Shown here: one piece after another, positions 1-7,481 of the stretch
How positions within the stretch are numbered: position 1 is the first letter of the stretch
How the letters are laid out: each line of letters begins with the position of its first letter
NCBI GenBank assembly: GCA_016870695.1
Contig: VGAV01000076.1
Span: forward strand, 1 to 8,847
Reading direction: 5' to 3'
Source: Actinomycetota bacterium
GTDB taxonomy: Bacteria > Actinomycetota > Actinomycetes > Actinomycetales > Microbacteriaceae
DNA length: 8,847 nucleotides
The notes under the pieces: model-generated
Database searches by the model: none
The model's input: the letters and a program-made list of their open reading frames with translations, nothing else
What the model was told of the DNA's origin: nothing
Translations under genes and position numbers: made by a program

Positions 1-20
1 GCGTGAGGAGGCCCGACGGG

Positions 21-1916
21 TCAGACCAGCAGCTGGTGCTTCGCGAGGTCGCGGTAGAGGGGCGTGGATGCCACGAGCTCGCTGTGCGTGCCCTGCCCGA
101 CGACCCGGCCGTGCTCGAGCACGACGATGAGGTCGCTGTCTACGACGGTCGACAGGCGGTGCGCGATCACCAGCAGCGTCCGGCCGGTGGCGACCGCGTC
201 GATGGCCTCGCGCATCCGCTGCTCGTTCGCGCCGTCGAGCGACGACGTGGACTCGTCGAGCAGCAGCACCGGGGGAGCGGCGAGCAGGGCCCGCGCGATC
301 GCCAGGCGCTGGCGCTCGCCGCCGGACAGCATCACGCCGTCCTCGCCGACGGGGGCGTCGATCCCGAGCGGGTTGCGTTCGAGCACGTCGCCGAGGTTGA
401 CCGCGCGCAGCACGTGCTCGCATTCCGCCGCGGAGGCCCCCGGGGAGGCCAGGCGCAGGTTGTCGGCGATCGTGCCGGCCAGGGTGGGCGCGTCCTGCTC
501 GACGTACCCGAAGCGGGCGCGGAGGTCGTCCCGGGCCAGGTCGCGCGCGTCGACGCCGTCCACGAGGATCGCCCCGTCGGTGGGGTCGTAGAACCGCTCG
601 ACGAGCGAGAGGATCGTGCTCTTGCCGGCGCCGGACGGTCCGACCAGCGCGACGCGTGCCCCGCGCGGTACCGTGAACGACACCCCGCGCAGCACCTCGC
701 GGTCGGCTTCACCGGCCTCTGCAGCGGTCTCATCGGCGGCCCGGTCGAGGTGCGCCTGCGCGAGCACCGAGCGCGCCTCCTTCGCCGCGGCCGCGCGCGC
801 CTCGACGACGTGGTCGGGGTAGCGGAAGCGCACGTCGCGGAACTCGATCGCCGCGGCATCCCGCTCGCCCGTCGACACCGACGCGGATGCCGCCGCGACG
901 CTGTCGGACGCGGTCTCCTCGGGGAGGTCGAGCACCTCCTGGATGCGGCCCAGCGCGCCGAGCGCCTGGTTGACGGACGTGATCGCGCCGATCGCCGAGG
1001 CGAGGGGCTGGACGAGCAGGAAGAGGAAGATGACGAAGGTCACGAGCGCGGCGACGTCGATGGCTCCGGATGCCACCCGGAACCCGCCCACGCCGAGCAC
1101 GACCAGCAGCGAGACCTGCAGGGCGATCCCCGCGACGGGCACGATGAGGGCGGACACTTTAGCGATCCGGACCCCCGCGGCGTACGCCTCGGTGGCGGTG
1201 CTCTCGACGGCGGCGGTCTCGCGGGCGGTCGCCCCGGCCGCGCGGATCGTACGGATCGAGCCGACGGCGCGCTCGACGCCCGAGGACAGCTCGCCCACCT
1301 TGACCTGCTGCTCGGTGGAGGCGGCGCGGATGCGTCCGCTCAGCACGACGACGGTCGCGAGGGAGGCGCCGACCACCACGACGATGAGGCCGAGCAGCAG
1401 CGGGTCGATGAACGCCATCGCGACGACGGCGCCGACGAGGATGAGCGCGTTGCCGACGGCATCCGCCAGTCCCTGCGTGAGCACGGCGTAGAGCAGGGTC
1501 GTGTCTGTGCCCACGCGCGAGACGAGGTCGCCGGTGCGGCGGGCGTCGAACTCGGCGATCGGCAGGCGGAGGATCCGCGAGATGAGGCGGCGGCGACTGG
1601 AGTAGACGACCGCGGTGCCGGTGCGCTGCAGCAGGTAGTGCTGGTAGCCGGAGATGAGGGACGACACGACGACGAAGCCGACGAGCAGCCAGACGAGCGC
1701 GCCCAGCGGCACCGAGCCCTGCACGCGCGTGATGACCTCGCCGACGAGGAGCGGCTGCACGAGGGTCGTGGCGGCACCGAAGACGCTGAGCACGGCGACG
1801 ACGGCGAGCGTGCGCTTGTGCTCGAGGAGGAACGGCAGCAGCTGACGGAACGACGCGCGGGGGCCCTCGGGCTGACGACGGCCGCGACGGCCACGGGCGG
1901 GAGCGGGGACGGACAT
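21..1916 (-). CDS. ABC exporter half-transporter (fused TMD-NBD)
   Basis: A 631-residue membrane exporter subunit that should couple ATP hydrolysis to export of a drug, lipid or peptide; homo- or heterodimer partner unknown. Numbered from the ATG at 1916: an Arg-rich N-terminus, about six hydrophobic spans between residues 33 and 310, then the nucleotide-binding domain. That domain has A-loop Tyr366, Walker A GPSGAGKS (426-433), Q-loop Gln474, signature LSGGERQ (530-536), Walker B VLLLDE (550-555, catalytic Glu555) and switch His586. All ATPase residues are present, so it should be active. Odd feature: about 35 Ala/Glu/Arg-rich residues (369-403) are inserted just after the A-loop. Start choice: GAGG lies 5 nt before the ATG at 1916; the in-frame GTG at 1922 has no good ribosome site. 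TACGGT about 30 nt upstream could be a -10 box, but I see no -35. Substrate cannot be told from sequence. The family call is secure. Confidence 0.95.
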   Translation of the reverse strand: MSVPAPARGRRGRRQPEGPRASFRQLLPFLLEHKRTLAVVAVLSVFGAATTLVQPLLVGEVITRVQGSVPLGALVWLLVGFVVVSSLISGYQHYLLQRTGTAVVYSSRRRLISRILRLPIAEFDARRTGDLVSRVGTDTTLLYAVLTQGLADAVGNALILVGAVVAMAFIDPLLLGLIVVVVGASLATVVVLSGRIRAASTEQQVKVGELSSGVERAVGSIRTIRAAGATARETAAVESTATEAYAAGVRIAKVSALIVPVAGIALQVSLLVVLGVGGFRVASGAIDVAALVTFVIFLFLLVQPLASAIGAITSVNQALGALGRIQEVLDLPEETASDSVAAASASVSTGERDAAAIEFRDVRFRYPDHVVEARAAAAKEARSVLAQAHLDRAADETAAEAGEADREVLRGVSFTVPRGARVALVGPSGAGKSTILSLVERFYDPTDGAILVDGVDARDLARDDLRARFGYVEQDAPTLAGTIADNLRLASPGASAAECEHVLRAVNLGDVLERNPLGIDAPVGEDGVMLSGGERQRLAIARALLAAPPVLLLDESTSSLDGANEQRMREAIDAVATGRTLLVIAHRLSTVVDSDLIVVLEHGRVVGQGTHSELVASTPLYRDLAKHQLLV

Positions 1917-2009
1917 GCTCACCTCGGGGAAAGGAAACGGGTCCTTCGACCGTACCCCGCTTCGCGAGCGGCTTCGGCGCCGGCCGGCCCCGCCTCGTGC
2001 CCGGTGGAC

Positions 2010-2055
2010 GACGAAGGGATGCCACGGGCCCTGAGACCCGTGGCATCCCTTCGTC
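2010..2055 (-). terminator. Perfect 19-bp hairpin after the MFS gene
   Basis: The left arm GACGAAGGGATGCCACGGG (2010-2028) and the right arm (2037-2055) are exact reverse complements around an 8-nt loop. The hairpin starts 12 bp past the stop codon of the MFS transporter and separates it from the ABC gene. Position and strength suggest a transcription terminator or 3' end stabiliser. There is no U-tract, as is common in GC-rich actinobacteria, so the terminator role is inferred. Each arm carries one copy of the enriched word GGATGCC. Confidence 0.75.
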
Positions 2056-2067
2056 CGGGAGTCGCCG

Positions 2068-3522
2068 TTACGGCGCGGTCGCCCCGGCGGCGAGGTTGTC
2101 GTCGTAGTCGACGTCCTTCGTCTCGGGCGAGAGCACGAGGGCCACGAGAGTCAGCACGCCCATCACGGACAGGTAGACCCCGACGAGCCAGGGGTTGCCG
2201 TCGCCGGCCGCCCACAGCGCCACCGCGACGAGCGGGGCCAGGGCCGCGCCCAGGATGGACGAGACGTTGTACGAGATGGCCGAACCGGTGTACCGGACGT
2301 TCGTCGGGAACAGCTCGGGCAGGACGGCGCCCATCGGTCCGAAGGTCGTGCCCATGAGGACGAAGCCGAAGATGAGGAACGCCTGCACCAGAGCGCCGGT
2401 AAACTTCGCGTCGGCCTGCGGCAGCAGGAAGACCGAGAAGAGCAGACCGAAGACGATGATGCCGATCGTCACCCCGATGAGGAGGCGCTTGCGGCCGATC
2501 GCGTCGGCCACGGGGCCGGAGAGCATCGTGAAGACGCCGAAGAACACCACGCCGATGATCTGCATGATGACGAAGTCGGTGTAGCCGAAGCCGAGGCCGG
2601 GGACGTACTGGGTGGCGTCGAACGGCGTGCCGGCCGCGGTGGCGGCGGCCTCCGCGCCCTCGAGCGTGGCCTTGGTGCCGTACGAGAGCGTGAAGCTCGT
2701 CATCAGGTAGAAGAGCACGTACGTCGCCAGCATGATGAACGTGCCGAGGATGAGCTGCTTCCAGTTGTTGCGGAGCGCGGCGCCCAGCGGGAACTTCTTG
2801 ATGACGCCGGTCTTCTCGGCCTTGCTGAACGACTCGCTCTCGACGAGCTTGAGGCGCACGTAGAGGCCGACGATGACCATGAGAGCCGAGAACAGGAACG
2901 GCACGCGCCAGCCCCACGAGAGGAACTCGGCCGACCGCTGCGCGGTGCCGTCGGGGTGCGGCAGTGCGAAGTTGATGACGAGGAACACCGTGTTGGCGAT
3001 GATGAAGCCGATGGGGGCGCCCAGCTGCGGGAACGTGCCGAACAGGGCGCGCTTGCCCTTCGGGGCGTTCTCGGTGGCCACCAGCGCAGCGCCGGACCAC
3101 TCGCCGCCCAGGGCGAAGCCCTGCGCCAGGCGCATGATGAGCAGCAGGATCGCCGCCCACACGCCGATCTGATCGAAGGTCGGCAGGCACCCGATGAGGA
3201 ACGTCGCGACGCCCATCGTGAGGAGGGATGCCACCAGGGTGGCCTTGCGTCCGAACCGGTCGCCGAAGTGGCCGAAGACGACGGCGCCGAGGGGGCGCGC
3301 GACCATGGCGGCGCCGAAGACGCTGAACGACAGCAGCAGCGAGGTGGTCTCGTTGCCGGTCGGGAAGAAGAGGATCGGGAACACGAGCACGGCCGCGGTG
3401 GCGTACGCGTAGAAGTCGTAGAACTCGATGGTGGTGCCCACGAGGCTCGCGGTGATGACGCGCGAACGCGGGTTCGCGGGAGCCGTGGTGGAGCGGGGGG
3501 AGGGGGACGAGGTGGTGGTCAT
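2068..3522 (-). CDS. MFS transporter, metabolite:H+ symporter (MHS) family
   Basis: A 484-residue, 12-span inner-membrane transporter of the MHS branch of the major facilitator superfamily (relatives of ShiA, ProP and KgtP), which import organic acids, osmolytes or similar small solutes with protons. Seen in sequence: GTTIEFYDFYAYATAA (29-44), typical of MHS proteins; motif A in GHFGDRFGRK (84-93); RLAQGFALGGEWSGA (131-144 region); a second motif A copy, GPVADAIGRKR (336-346); and PELFPTNVRYTGSAISYN (402-419). An Ala-rich loop (about 283-310) lies between spans 7 and 8. Start: the ATG at 3522 begins a typical short polar N-terminus, with AGG about 8 nt upstream; the in-frame GTG at 3621 adds 33 Arg/Pro-rich residues and lacks a ribosome site. 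It lies 209 bp downstream of ribH. TAGACT (3662-3667) could be a -10 box but has no matching -35. The substrate is not predictable from sequence. Confidence 0.93.
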   Translation of the reverse strand: MTTTSSPSPRSTTAPANPRSRVITASLVGTTIEFYDFYAYATAAVLVFPILFFPTGNETTSLLLSFSVFGAAMVARPLGAVVFGHFGDRFGRKATLVASLLTMGVATFLIGCLPTFDQIGVWAAILLLIMRLAQGFALGGEWSGAALVATENAPKGKRALFGTFPQLGAPIGFIIANTVFLVINFALPHPDGTAQRSAEFLSWGWRVPFLFSALMVIVGLYVRLKLVESESFSKAEKTGVIKKFPLGAALRNNWKQLILGTFIMLATYVLFYLMTSFTLSYGTKATLEGAEAAATAAGTPFDATQYVPGLGFGYTDFVIMQIIGVVFFGVFTMLSGPVADAIGRKRLLIGVTIGIIVFGLLFSVFLLPQADAKFTGALVQAFLIFGFVLMGTTFGPMGAVLPELFPTNVRYTGSAISYNVSSILGAALAPLVAVALWAAGDGNPWLVGVYLSVMGVLTLVALVLSPETKDVDYDDNLAAGATAP

Positions 3523-3687
3523 GACAGCCTGACGACAAAGACGAGCGTGTGCGTCCGGGGTGGGGCGCAGCGGTGGCGCGGAACGGGCGCGTGGTCTGCG
3601 TCCGCTGCGCGGCAAGGTCACCGTGAGCGGGCGGTCCCGGGTGGGGGCCGTCTACCCGTCAAGTCTATGCGTCGGCTGAGCAGGCGC

Positions 3688-3713
3688 CCGCCGGCCCGGG
3701 AAACGGGCGGCGG
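3688..3713 (-). terminator. Bulged stem-loop after ribH
   Basis: CCGCC-G-GCCCG (3688-3698) pairs with CGGGCGGCGG (3704-3713), giving a 10-bp GC stem with one bulged G and a 5-nt loop, 18 bp past the ribH stop. It may end the riboflavin transcript before the MFS gene. No U-tract follows, and GC-rich DNA forms such stems by chance, so this is a candidate only. Confidence 0.4.
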
Positions 3714-3731
3714 ACGCCGGGGCCGACGGGG

Positions 3732-4205
3732 TCAGCCGCGCAGCTCGCGCAGCAGCAGTGCGGTGCGGATGGCGGCGTCGGCCGCCTCTGCGCCCTTGTC
3801 CTCCTTCGAGCCCTCCAGGCCCGCGCGGTCCAGCCCCTGCTGCTCGTCGTCGAGGGTGAGCACGCCGAATCCGACCGGGCGTCCCGCCTCGATCGCGACG
3901 CGCGTGAGACCGTCCGTCGCGGCGGACGACACGTACTCGAAGTGCGGCGTCCCGCCGCGGATGATGACGCCCAGGGCGACGACGGCGTCCGCGCCGCCCT
4001 CGAAGGCGGCGACGGCCGCGACCGGCAGCTCGAACGAGCCCGGGACGCGAACGACGCGATACGTCGCGCCGGAGGCGTCCAGGACCTTCGTCGAGCCCGC
4101 GATGAGGCCGTCGGTGATGACGTCGTGCCACGTGCCCGCGATGACGACCACGTTCAGTCCCGTCGCGTCGACCTTGCCCGTCTCGGGTGCTCCACTGCCG
4201 GCCAT
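3732..4205 (-). CDS. ribH: 6,7-dimethyl-8-ribityllumazine synthase
   Basis: A 157-residue cytosolic enzyme that condenses 5-amino-6-ribitylamino-uracil with 3,4-dihydroxy-2-butanone 4-phosphate to give 6,7-dimethyl-8-ribityllumazine, the penultimate step of riboflavin synthesis. Family members assemble as pentamers or 60-subunit shells. Visible landmarks are VPGSFELP (54-61), which lines the substrate site, GVIIRGGTPHFEYV (79-92) with the catalytic His88, and GFGVLT (112-117). The length is normal for the family. Last gene of the rib operon: its ATG shares one base with the ribBA stop (TGATG), and AAGGA about 8 nt upstream, inside ribBA, is a good ribosome site. Coupled translation with ribBA is likely, and control comes from the FMN riboswitch at the head of the operon. 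Confidence 0.97.
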   Translation of the reverse strand: MAGSGAPETGKVDATGLNVVVIAGTWHDVITDGLIAGSTKVLDASGATYRVVRVPGSFELPVAAVAAFEGGADAVVALGVIIRGGTPHFEYVSSAATDGLTRVAIEAGRPVGFGVLTLDDEQQGLDRAGLEGSKEDKGAEAADAAIRTALLLRELRG

Positions 4206-5473
4206 CAGGCGGTTCCTTCCTTCATGTGCGCAAGGGCATCGCGCAGGTCGTCCTCGGCGATGACGTGACCCATCCGGTCGCGCTTGGTCTCGAGGTACTG
4301 GTGGTTGTTGGGGCCGACGCCGACCAGCAGCGGCACCTGCTCGACCACGTCGAGCCCGAACGACCGCAGCTGCGCGACCTTGTCGGTGTTGTTGGTCAGC
4401 AGGCGGACCTTCTCGACACCGAGGTCGGCGAGGATGCCGGCCGCGGCGGCGTAGTCGCGGGCGTCCGCGGGCAAGCCGAGGGCGAGGTTGGCATCCACGG
4501 TGTCCATGCCGCGCTCCTGGAGGCTGTACGCGCGCAGCTTGTTGATGAGGCCGATGCCGCGCCCCTCGTGGCCCCGCATGTAGATGACGATGCCGCCGTC
4601 GCGGTCGATCGTGTCGAGGGCGGCATCCAGCTGGGGGCCGCACTCGCACTTGAGGGACCCGAAGGCCTCGCCGGTCAGGCACTCCGAGTGCACGCGCACG
4701 AGCGGCGCCTCCTCGTGCAGGTCGCCGGAGACCACGGCGAGGTGGTCGGTTCCGGTGATGCGGTCCTTGTACGCGAGGAAGCGGAACGTCCCGTGCGAGG
4801 TGGGCACGTTCGACTCGGCGCGCAGGCTGACGCGGCGGCGGACCGGCGCGGCGGAGGGCAGCGGGTCGGTCTCGTCGAGGTAGGCGATGAGCTGCTCGAT
4901 GGTGATGACCGGGATGCCGTCGCGCTCGCCGAGCTCGAAAAGTCCGGGCAGGCGCATCATGCTGCCGTCCTCGGCGACGACCTCGGCGATCGCGCCGACC
5001 GGCTGCAGCCCCGCGAGGCGCATGAGGTCGACGGCGGCTTCGGTGTGGCCCGCGCGCTCGCGCACGCCGCCCTCGACGGCGCGCAGCGGCAGCACGTGGC
5101 CCGGGCGGATGAGGCTCGCCGGGGTCGACTCCTGGTCCGCGAGGACGTTCAGGGTGCGGGCGCGGTCGGCGGCGCTGATGCCGGTGGTGACGCCGTCGGC
5201 GGCGTCGACGCTGACCGTGTAGGCCGTGCCGCGGGCGTCCTCGTTGACCGCGACCATCGGCGGCAGGTCGAGGGCGTCCGCCCACTCGGCGGGCATGGGG
5301 GCGCAGACGTAGCCGCTGGAGTAACGCACGGTCCAGGCGAGCCACTCGGCGGTCGCCAGCTGGGCCGACAGGATGACGTCGCCCTCGTTCTCGCGGTTCT
5401 CGTCGTCGGCGACGAGGATGGGGCGGCCCTGACGCAGGGCCTCCAGGGCCTCGGGGATGGTGGACAGGCTCAT
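4205..5473 (-). CDS. ribBA: Bifunctional DHBP synthase / GTP cyclohydrolase II
   Basis: A 422-residue fusion enzyme that provides both precursors of riboflavin. The N-terminal RibB half (about 1-200) converts ribulose 5-phosphate to 3,4-dihydroxy-2-butanone 4-phosphate: the acidic metal-binding stretch DDENRENEGD (23-32), RPGH (123-126) and GHTEAAVDL (142-150) are present. The C-terminal RibA half (about 210-400) opens GTP to the pyrimidine intermediate: HSECLTGE (262-269) and CEC (276-278) supply the three zinc cysteines Cys265, Cys276 and Cys278, and GHEGRGIGL (301-309) carries the catalytic arginine. Both halves look intact. The ATG overlaps the ribE stop by four bases (ATGA), with GAGAGGGG upstream as ribosome site; the gene end overlaps ribH by one base. 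The RibBA fusion and the D-E-BA-H order match the Bacillus-type operon. Confidence 0.97.
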   Translation of the reverse strand: MSLSTIPEALEALRQGRPILVADDENRENEGDVILSAQLATAEWLAWTVRYSSGYVCAPMPAEWADALDLPPMVAVNEDARGTAYTVSVDAADGVTTGISAADRARTLNVLADQESTPASLIRPGHVLPLRAVEGGVRERAGHTEAAVDLMRLAGLQPVGAIAEVVAEDGSMMRLPGLFELGERDGIPVITIEQLIAYLDETDPLPSAAPVRRRVSLRAESNVPTSHGTFRFLAYKDRITGTDHLAVVSGDLHEEAPLVRVHSECLTGEAFGSLKCECGPQLDAALDTIDRDGGIVIYMRGHEGRGIGLINKLRAYSLQERGMDTVDANLALGLPADARDYAAAAGILADLGVEKVRLLTNNTDKVAQLRSFGLDVVEQVPLLVGVGPNNHQYLETKRDRMGHVIAEDDLRDALAHMKEGTA

Positions 5474-6126
5474 GCGGAGCCCCTCTCGGTCGGTGCGGCC
5501 GCAGCCGCGGTGTTCTCGGTGTCTCGGAAGGCGAGGAGGCGCTGCACGTGCCGCGCCAGGATGTCGGTCTCGAGGTTGACGGGGGCGCCGGGCTCGGCCC
5601 GGCCGAGGGTCGTCGCGGCGAGGGTCTCGGGGATGAGCGAGACCTCCAGCCACGGCTCCGGCTCGGACGCGGGACTGACGGCGCTGACCGTGAGCGACAC
5701 CCCGTCGATCGCGATGGAGCCCTTGTCGACGACGAGCGGGGCGAGGGCGGACGGGATGCCGACCCGTACAACGCTCCACTGCGCGCCCGGCCGCACCTCG
5801 CGCACGACGCCGGTGCCGTCGATGTGCCCCTGCACGATGTGGCCGCCGAGGCGCCCGTGGGCGGCGGTCGCGCGCTCGAGGTTGACGGCGCGGCCCGGCG
5901 CGATGCCGTCGAGCGTCGACACGTCGAGCGTCTGCTGCATGACGTCGGCGGTGAACCAGTCCTCGCCCTGGTCGACGACGGTGAGGCAGACACCGCTGAC
6001 CGAGATGGAGTCGCCGTGGCCCGCGTCGGACACCGACAGCGGCGCCCGCACGGTGAGGCGGATGCCGTCGCCCGAAGGCTCGACGGCGGTGATCGCGCCG
6101 ATCTCTTCGACGATTCCGGTGAACAT
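5470..6126 (-). CDS. ribE: Riboflavin synthase, alpha subunit
   Basis: A 218-residue enzyme that transfers a four-carbon unit between two 6,7-dimethyl-8-ribityllumazine molecules to give riboflavin and the pyrimidine that RibH reuses. The family works as a trimer. It has the classic N-terminus MFTGIVEE and two tandem lumazine-binding domains, seen as the internal duplication GVCLTV (45-50) and GVSLTV (142-147), with GGHIVQGHIDG (94-104) near the end of the first. A short Ala-rich tail (about 203-218) follows the conserved core. The ATG shares one base with the ribD stop (TGATG), with GGAG 7 nt upstream; the 3' end overlaps ribBA by four bases. The same enzyme is called ribC in some species. 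Confidence 0.97.
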   Translation of the reverse strand: MFTGIVEEIGAITAVEPSGDGIRLTVRAPLSVSDAGHGDSISVSGVCLTVVDQGEDWFTADVMQQTLDVSTLDGIAPGRAVNLERATAAHGRLGGHIVQGHIDGTGVVREVRPGAQWSVVRVGIPSALAPLVVDKGSIAIDGVSLTVSAVSPASEPEPWLEVSLIPETLAATTLGRAEPGAPVNLETDILARHVQRLLAFRDTENTAAAAAPTERGSA

Positions 6127-7166
6127 CAGGCGTCTCCGTGGGGGTCGGGGGTGGTCTCGTGCGGGTGGGCGATGACGAGGAGGTCGTCGCCGAGGGTCTC
6201 GATCCGGGTCACGCGCAGTCGGCGGGCGTCGGCGATCGTCGGCACCCCGATGTCGCCCAGGGCGAGTCGGAACCCGCCGAGCAGGACGGGCGCGACGTAG
6301 ACGAGCACCTCGTCCGCCAGGTCCGCGCGCAGGAAGGAGCTGGCGAGCGTCGGGCCGCCCTCGACGAAGACGCGCTGGATGCCGCGGGCGCCGAGGTCCG
6401 CGAGCACGGCGGGCAGGTCGCGGGTGCGGGCGAGGATCACCGGGTGCGGATGCCGGTGGACGGCGGCATCCGGAGCCACCTCGCTCTCGCCGATGACGAC
6501 GGGGACGGGCTGGTTCTCGAAGAGGGACCCGTCCTCCGCGCGTGCGGTGAGTGCGGGGTCGTCCGCGCGGACGGTTCCCGTGCCGGCGACGATCGCGTCG
6601 GCCGCGGCGCGGCGGAGATGGACGTCCCGGCGGGCGTCGGGCCCGGTGATCCATTGACTCGTGCCGTCGTCGGCGGCGGCCCGGCCGTCCAGGCTCTGCG
6701 CCCACTTGACGGTGACGACGGGGCGGCCGGTGCGCTGGAGGTGCGTCCAGTCGTGGACGAGGGCGGCGGCGGCGTCGCGCTCGACGCCGGACTCCACGTC
6801 GACGCCGGCGGACCGGAGGCGCGCGGCGCCGCCCGACGCGGCATCCGTGGGGTCGTCGAGCGCGTAGACGACGCGGGACACGCCGGCCTCGAGGAGCGCG
6901 ACGGCGCACGGCCCGGTGCGGCCGGTGTGATTGCAGGGCTCCAGGGTGACGACGGCGGTCGCGCCGGCGGCCGCGCCCGGCGGCAGCTGCGACAAGGCGT
7001 CGACCTCGGCGTGCGGCGTGCCCGCCCCACGATGGAATCCCTCGGCCAGAACGTCCCCGGCGGGGGAGAGGATGACCGCGCCGACCTGCGGGTTCAGCCC
7101 GCGCGGACCTCCGCGGGCGAGCTGCAGCGCTCGCCGCATGGCGTCGATCTCGGTGGCGGATGCCAT
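6126..7166 (-). CDS. ribD: Bifunctional pyrimidine deaminase / reductase RibD
   Basis: A 346-residue enzyme for the second and third steps of riboflavin synthesis. The N-terminal deaminase domain (about 1-140) removes the ring amino group; zinc ligands are His52 in PHAEVDAL (51-58) and Cys78 and Cys87 in EPCNHTGRTGPC (76-87), with Glu54 as proton shuttle. The C-terminal reductase domain (about 148-335) reduces the ribosyl side chain with NADPH; visible motifs are VTVKWAQSLDGRAA (151-164), SQWITG (170-175), GTGTVRADDPALTAR (195-209) and VFVEGGPTL (266-274). Length is normal. Start: the ATG at 7166 has AAGGA 6 nt upstream and begins the conserved fold; an earlier in-frame start at 7265 falls inside the riboswitch and is rejected. 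First gene of the rib operon, 54 bp downstream of the aptamer. Confidence 0.97.
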   Translation of the reverse strand: MASATEIDAMRRALQLARGGPRGLNPQVGAVILSPAGDVLAEGFHRGAGTPHAEVDALSQLPPGAAAGATAVVTLEPCNHTGRTGPCAVALLEAGVSRVVYALDDPTDAASGGAARLRSAGVDVESGVERDAAAALVHDWTHLQRTGRPVVTVKWAQSLDGRAAADDGTSQWITGPDARRDVHLRRAAADAIVAGTGTVRADDPALTARAEDGSLFENQPVPVVIGESEVAPDAAVHRHPHPVILARTRDLPAVLADLGARGIQRVFVEGGPTLASSFLRADLADEVLVYVAPVLLGGFRLALGDIGVPTIADARRLRVTRIETLGDDLLVIAHPHETTPDPHGDA

Positions 7167-7220
7167 TCCCTGTCCTTCCCGCGGTGCTCGAGGGGGGCAG
7201 GAGGGCGCGCCGCGCCGTCC

Positions 7221-7363
7221 GTGCTGCCTCCCATCCGGACTAGCGACGATCGCTCGTCGCATCACCGTCGGTTCCGGAGTTCCACCGGATCAACCCGTCA
7301 GCCGAGGCGTCGGAGTTCGCGGACTGTCACCGCCGGTTCGGATTCCCACCGACCCCGGAGCAC
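7221..7363 (-). promoter_or_regulatory. FMN riboswitch (RFN element)
   Basis: The RNA read from 7363 to 7221 carries the conserved blocks of the FMN aptamer: GGTGGGAATCCGAACCGGCGGT, split here as GGTGGGAATCC then GAACCGGCGGT; AGTCCGCGA; GATCCGGTGGAACTCCGG; AACCGACGGT; and AGTCCGGATGGGAGGCAGCAC near the 3' end. GTGCT at the 5' end and AGCAC at the 3' end close helix P1, and GCGAC/GTCGC forms an internal stem-loop. FMN binding should lower expression of ribD and the genes behind it. The 54 nt between aptamer and ribD ATG contain C-rich stretches that can pair with the P1 region, so the output may be attenuation or start-site masking; which one is not certain. Confidence 0.96.
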
Positions 7364-7378
7364 GTTGTTGCACTTCGG

Positions 7379-7408
7379 AGTCTAGTCAACGTGGTTCTCG
7401 CGGTTTCA
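7379..7408 (-). promoter_or_regulatory. Candidate promoter of the riboflavin operon
   Basis: TGAAAC (7408-7403) and TAGACT (7384-7379) are separated by 18 bp and resemble -35 and -10 boxes; TAGACT fits the actinobacterial TANNNT -10 pattern. A start about 7 nt downstream (near 7372) would place the FMN aptamer within roughly 10 nt of the RNA 5' end, which is the expected arrangement. TTGAC at 7389-7385 overlaps the spacer but has no good -10 partner. Inferred from sequence only. Confidence 0.5.
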
Positions 7409-7481
7409 TTCCCGGTCGCCGTGTGACATCCGGGACGTCCGCGCGCCGGCGGTCATGGTTTTCCGGCGCTCCGCGGGGCCG

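Noticed and set aside
3..2357. 784-codon open frame on the plus strand
   Set aside because: It runs antisense to the ABC and MFS genes, reads as low-complexity Arg/Asp/Gly-rich protein without domains, and stays open only because GC-rich genes have few stops in that frame.
3523..3621. N-terminal extension of the MFS protein to a GTG at 3621
   Set aside because: No ribosome site, and the added Arg/Pro-rich residues are unlike MHS transporters.
4187..6175. 662-codon open frame on the plus strand opposite ribBA and ribE
   Set aside because: Same antisense effect; the minus strand carries complete, motif-rich rib genes over the whole interval.
7167..7265. N-terminal extension of ribD to an ATG at 7265
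   Set aside because: It would translate part of the FMN aptamer; the ATG at 7166 has a good ribosome site and matches the family start.
6138..7385. 415-codon plus-strand frame opposite ribD and the riboswitch
   Set aside because: Antisense to ribD and crosses a structured RNA element; no recognisable domain.
7449..7473. CGCCGG/CCGGCG stem with a 13-nt loop after the glycosylase stop
   Set aside because: Only six pairs, a long loop and no U-tract; such stems arise often by chance at this GC content, so it is not called a terminator.
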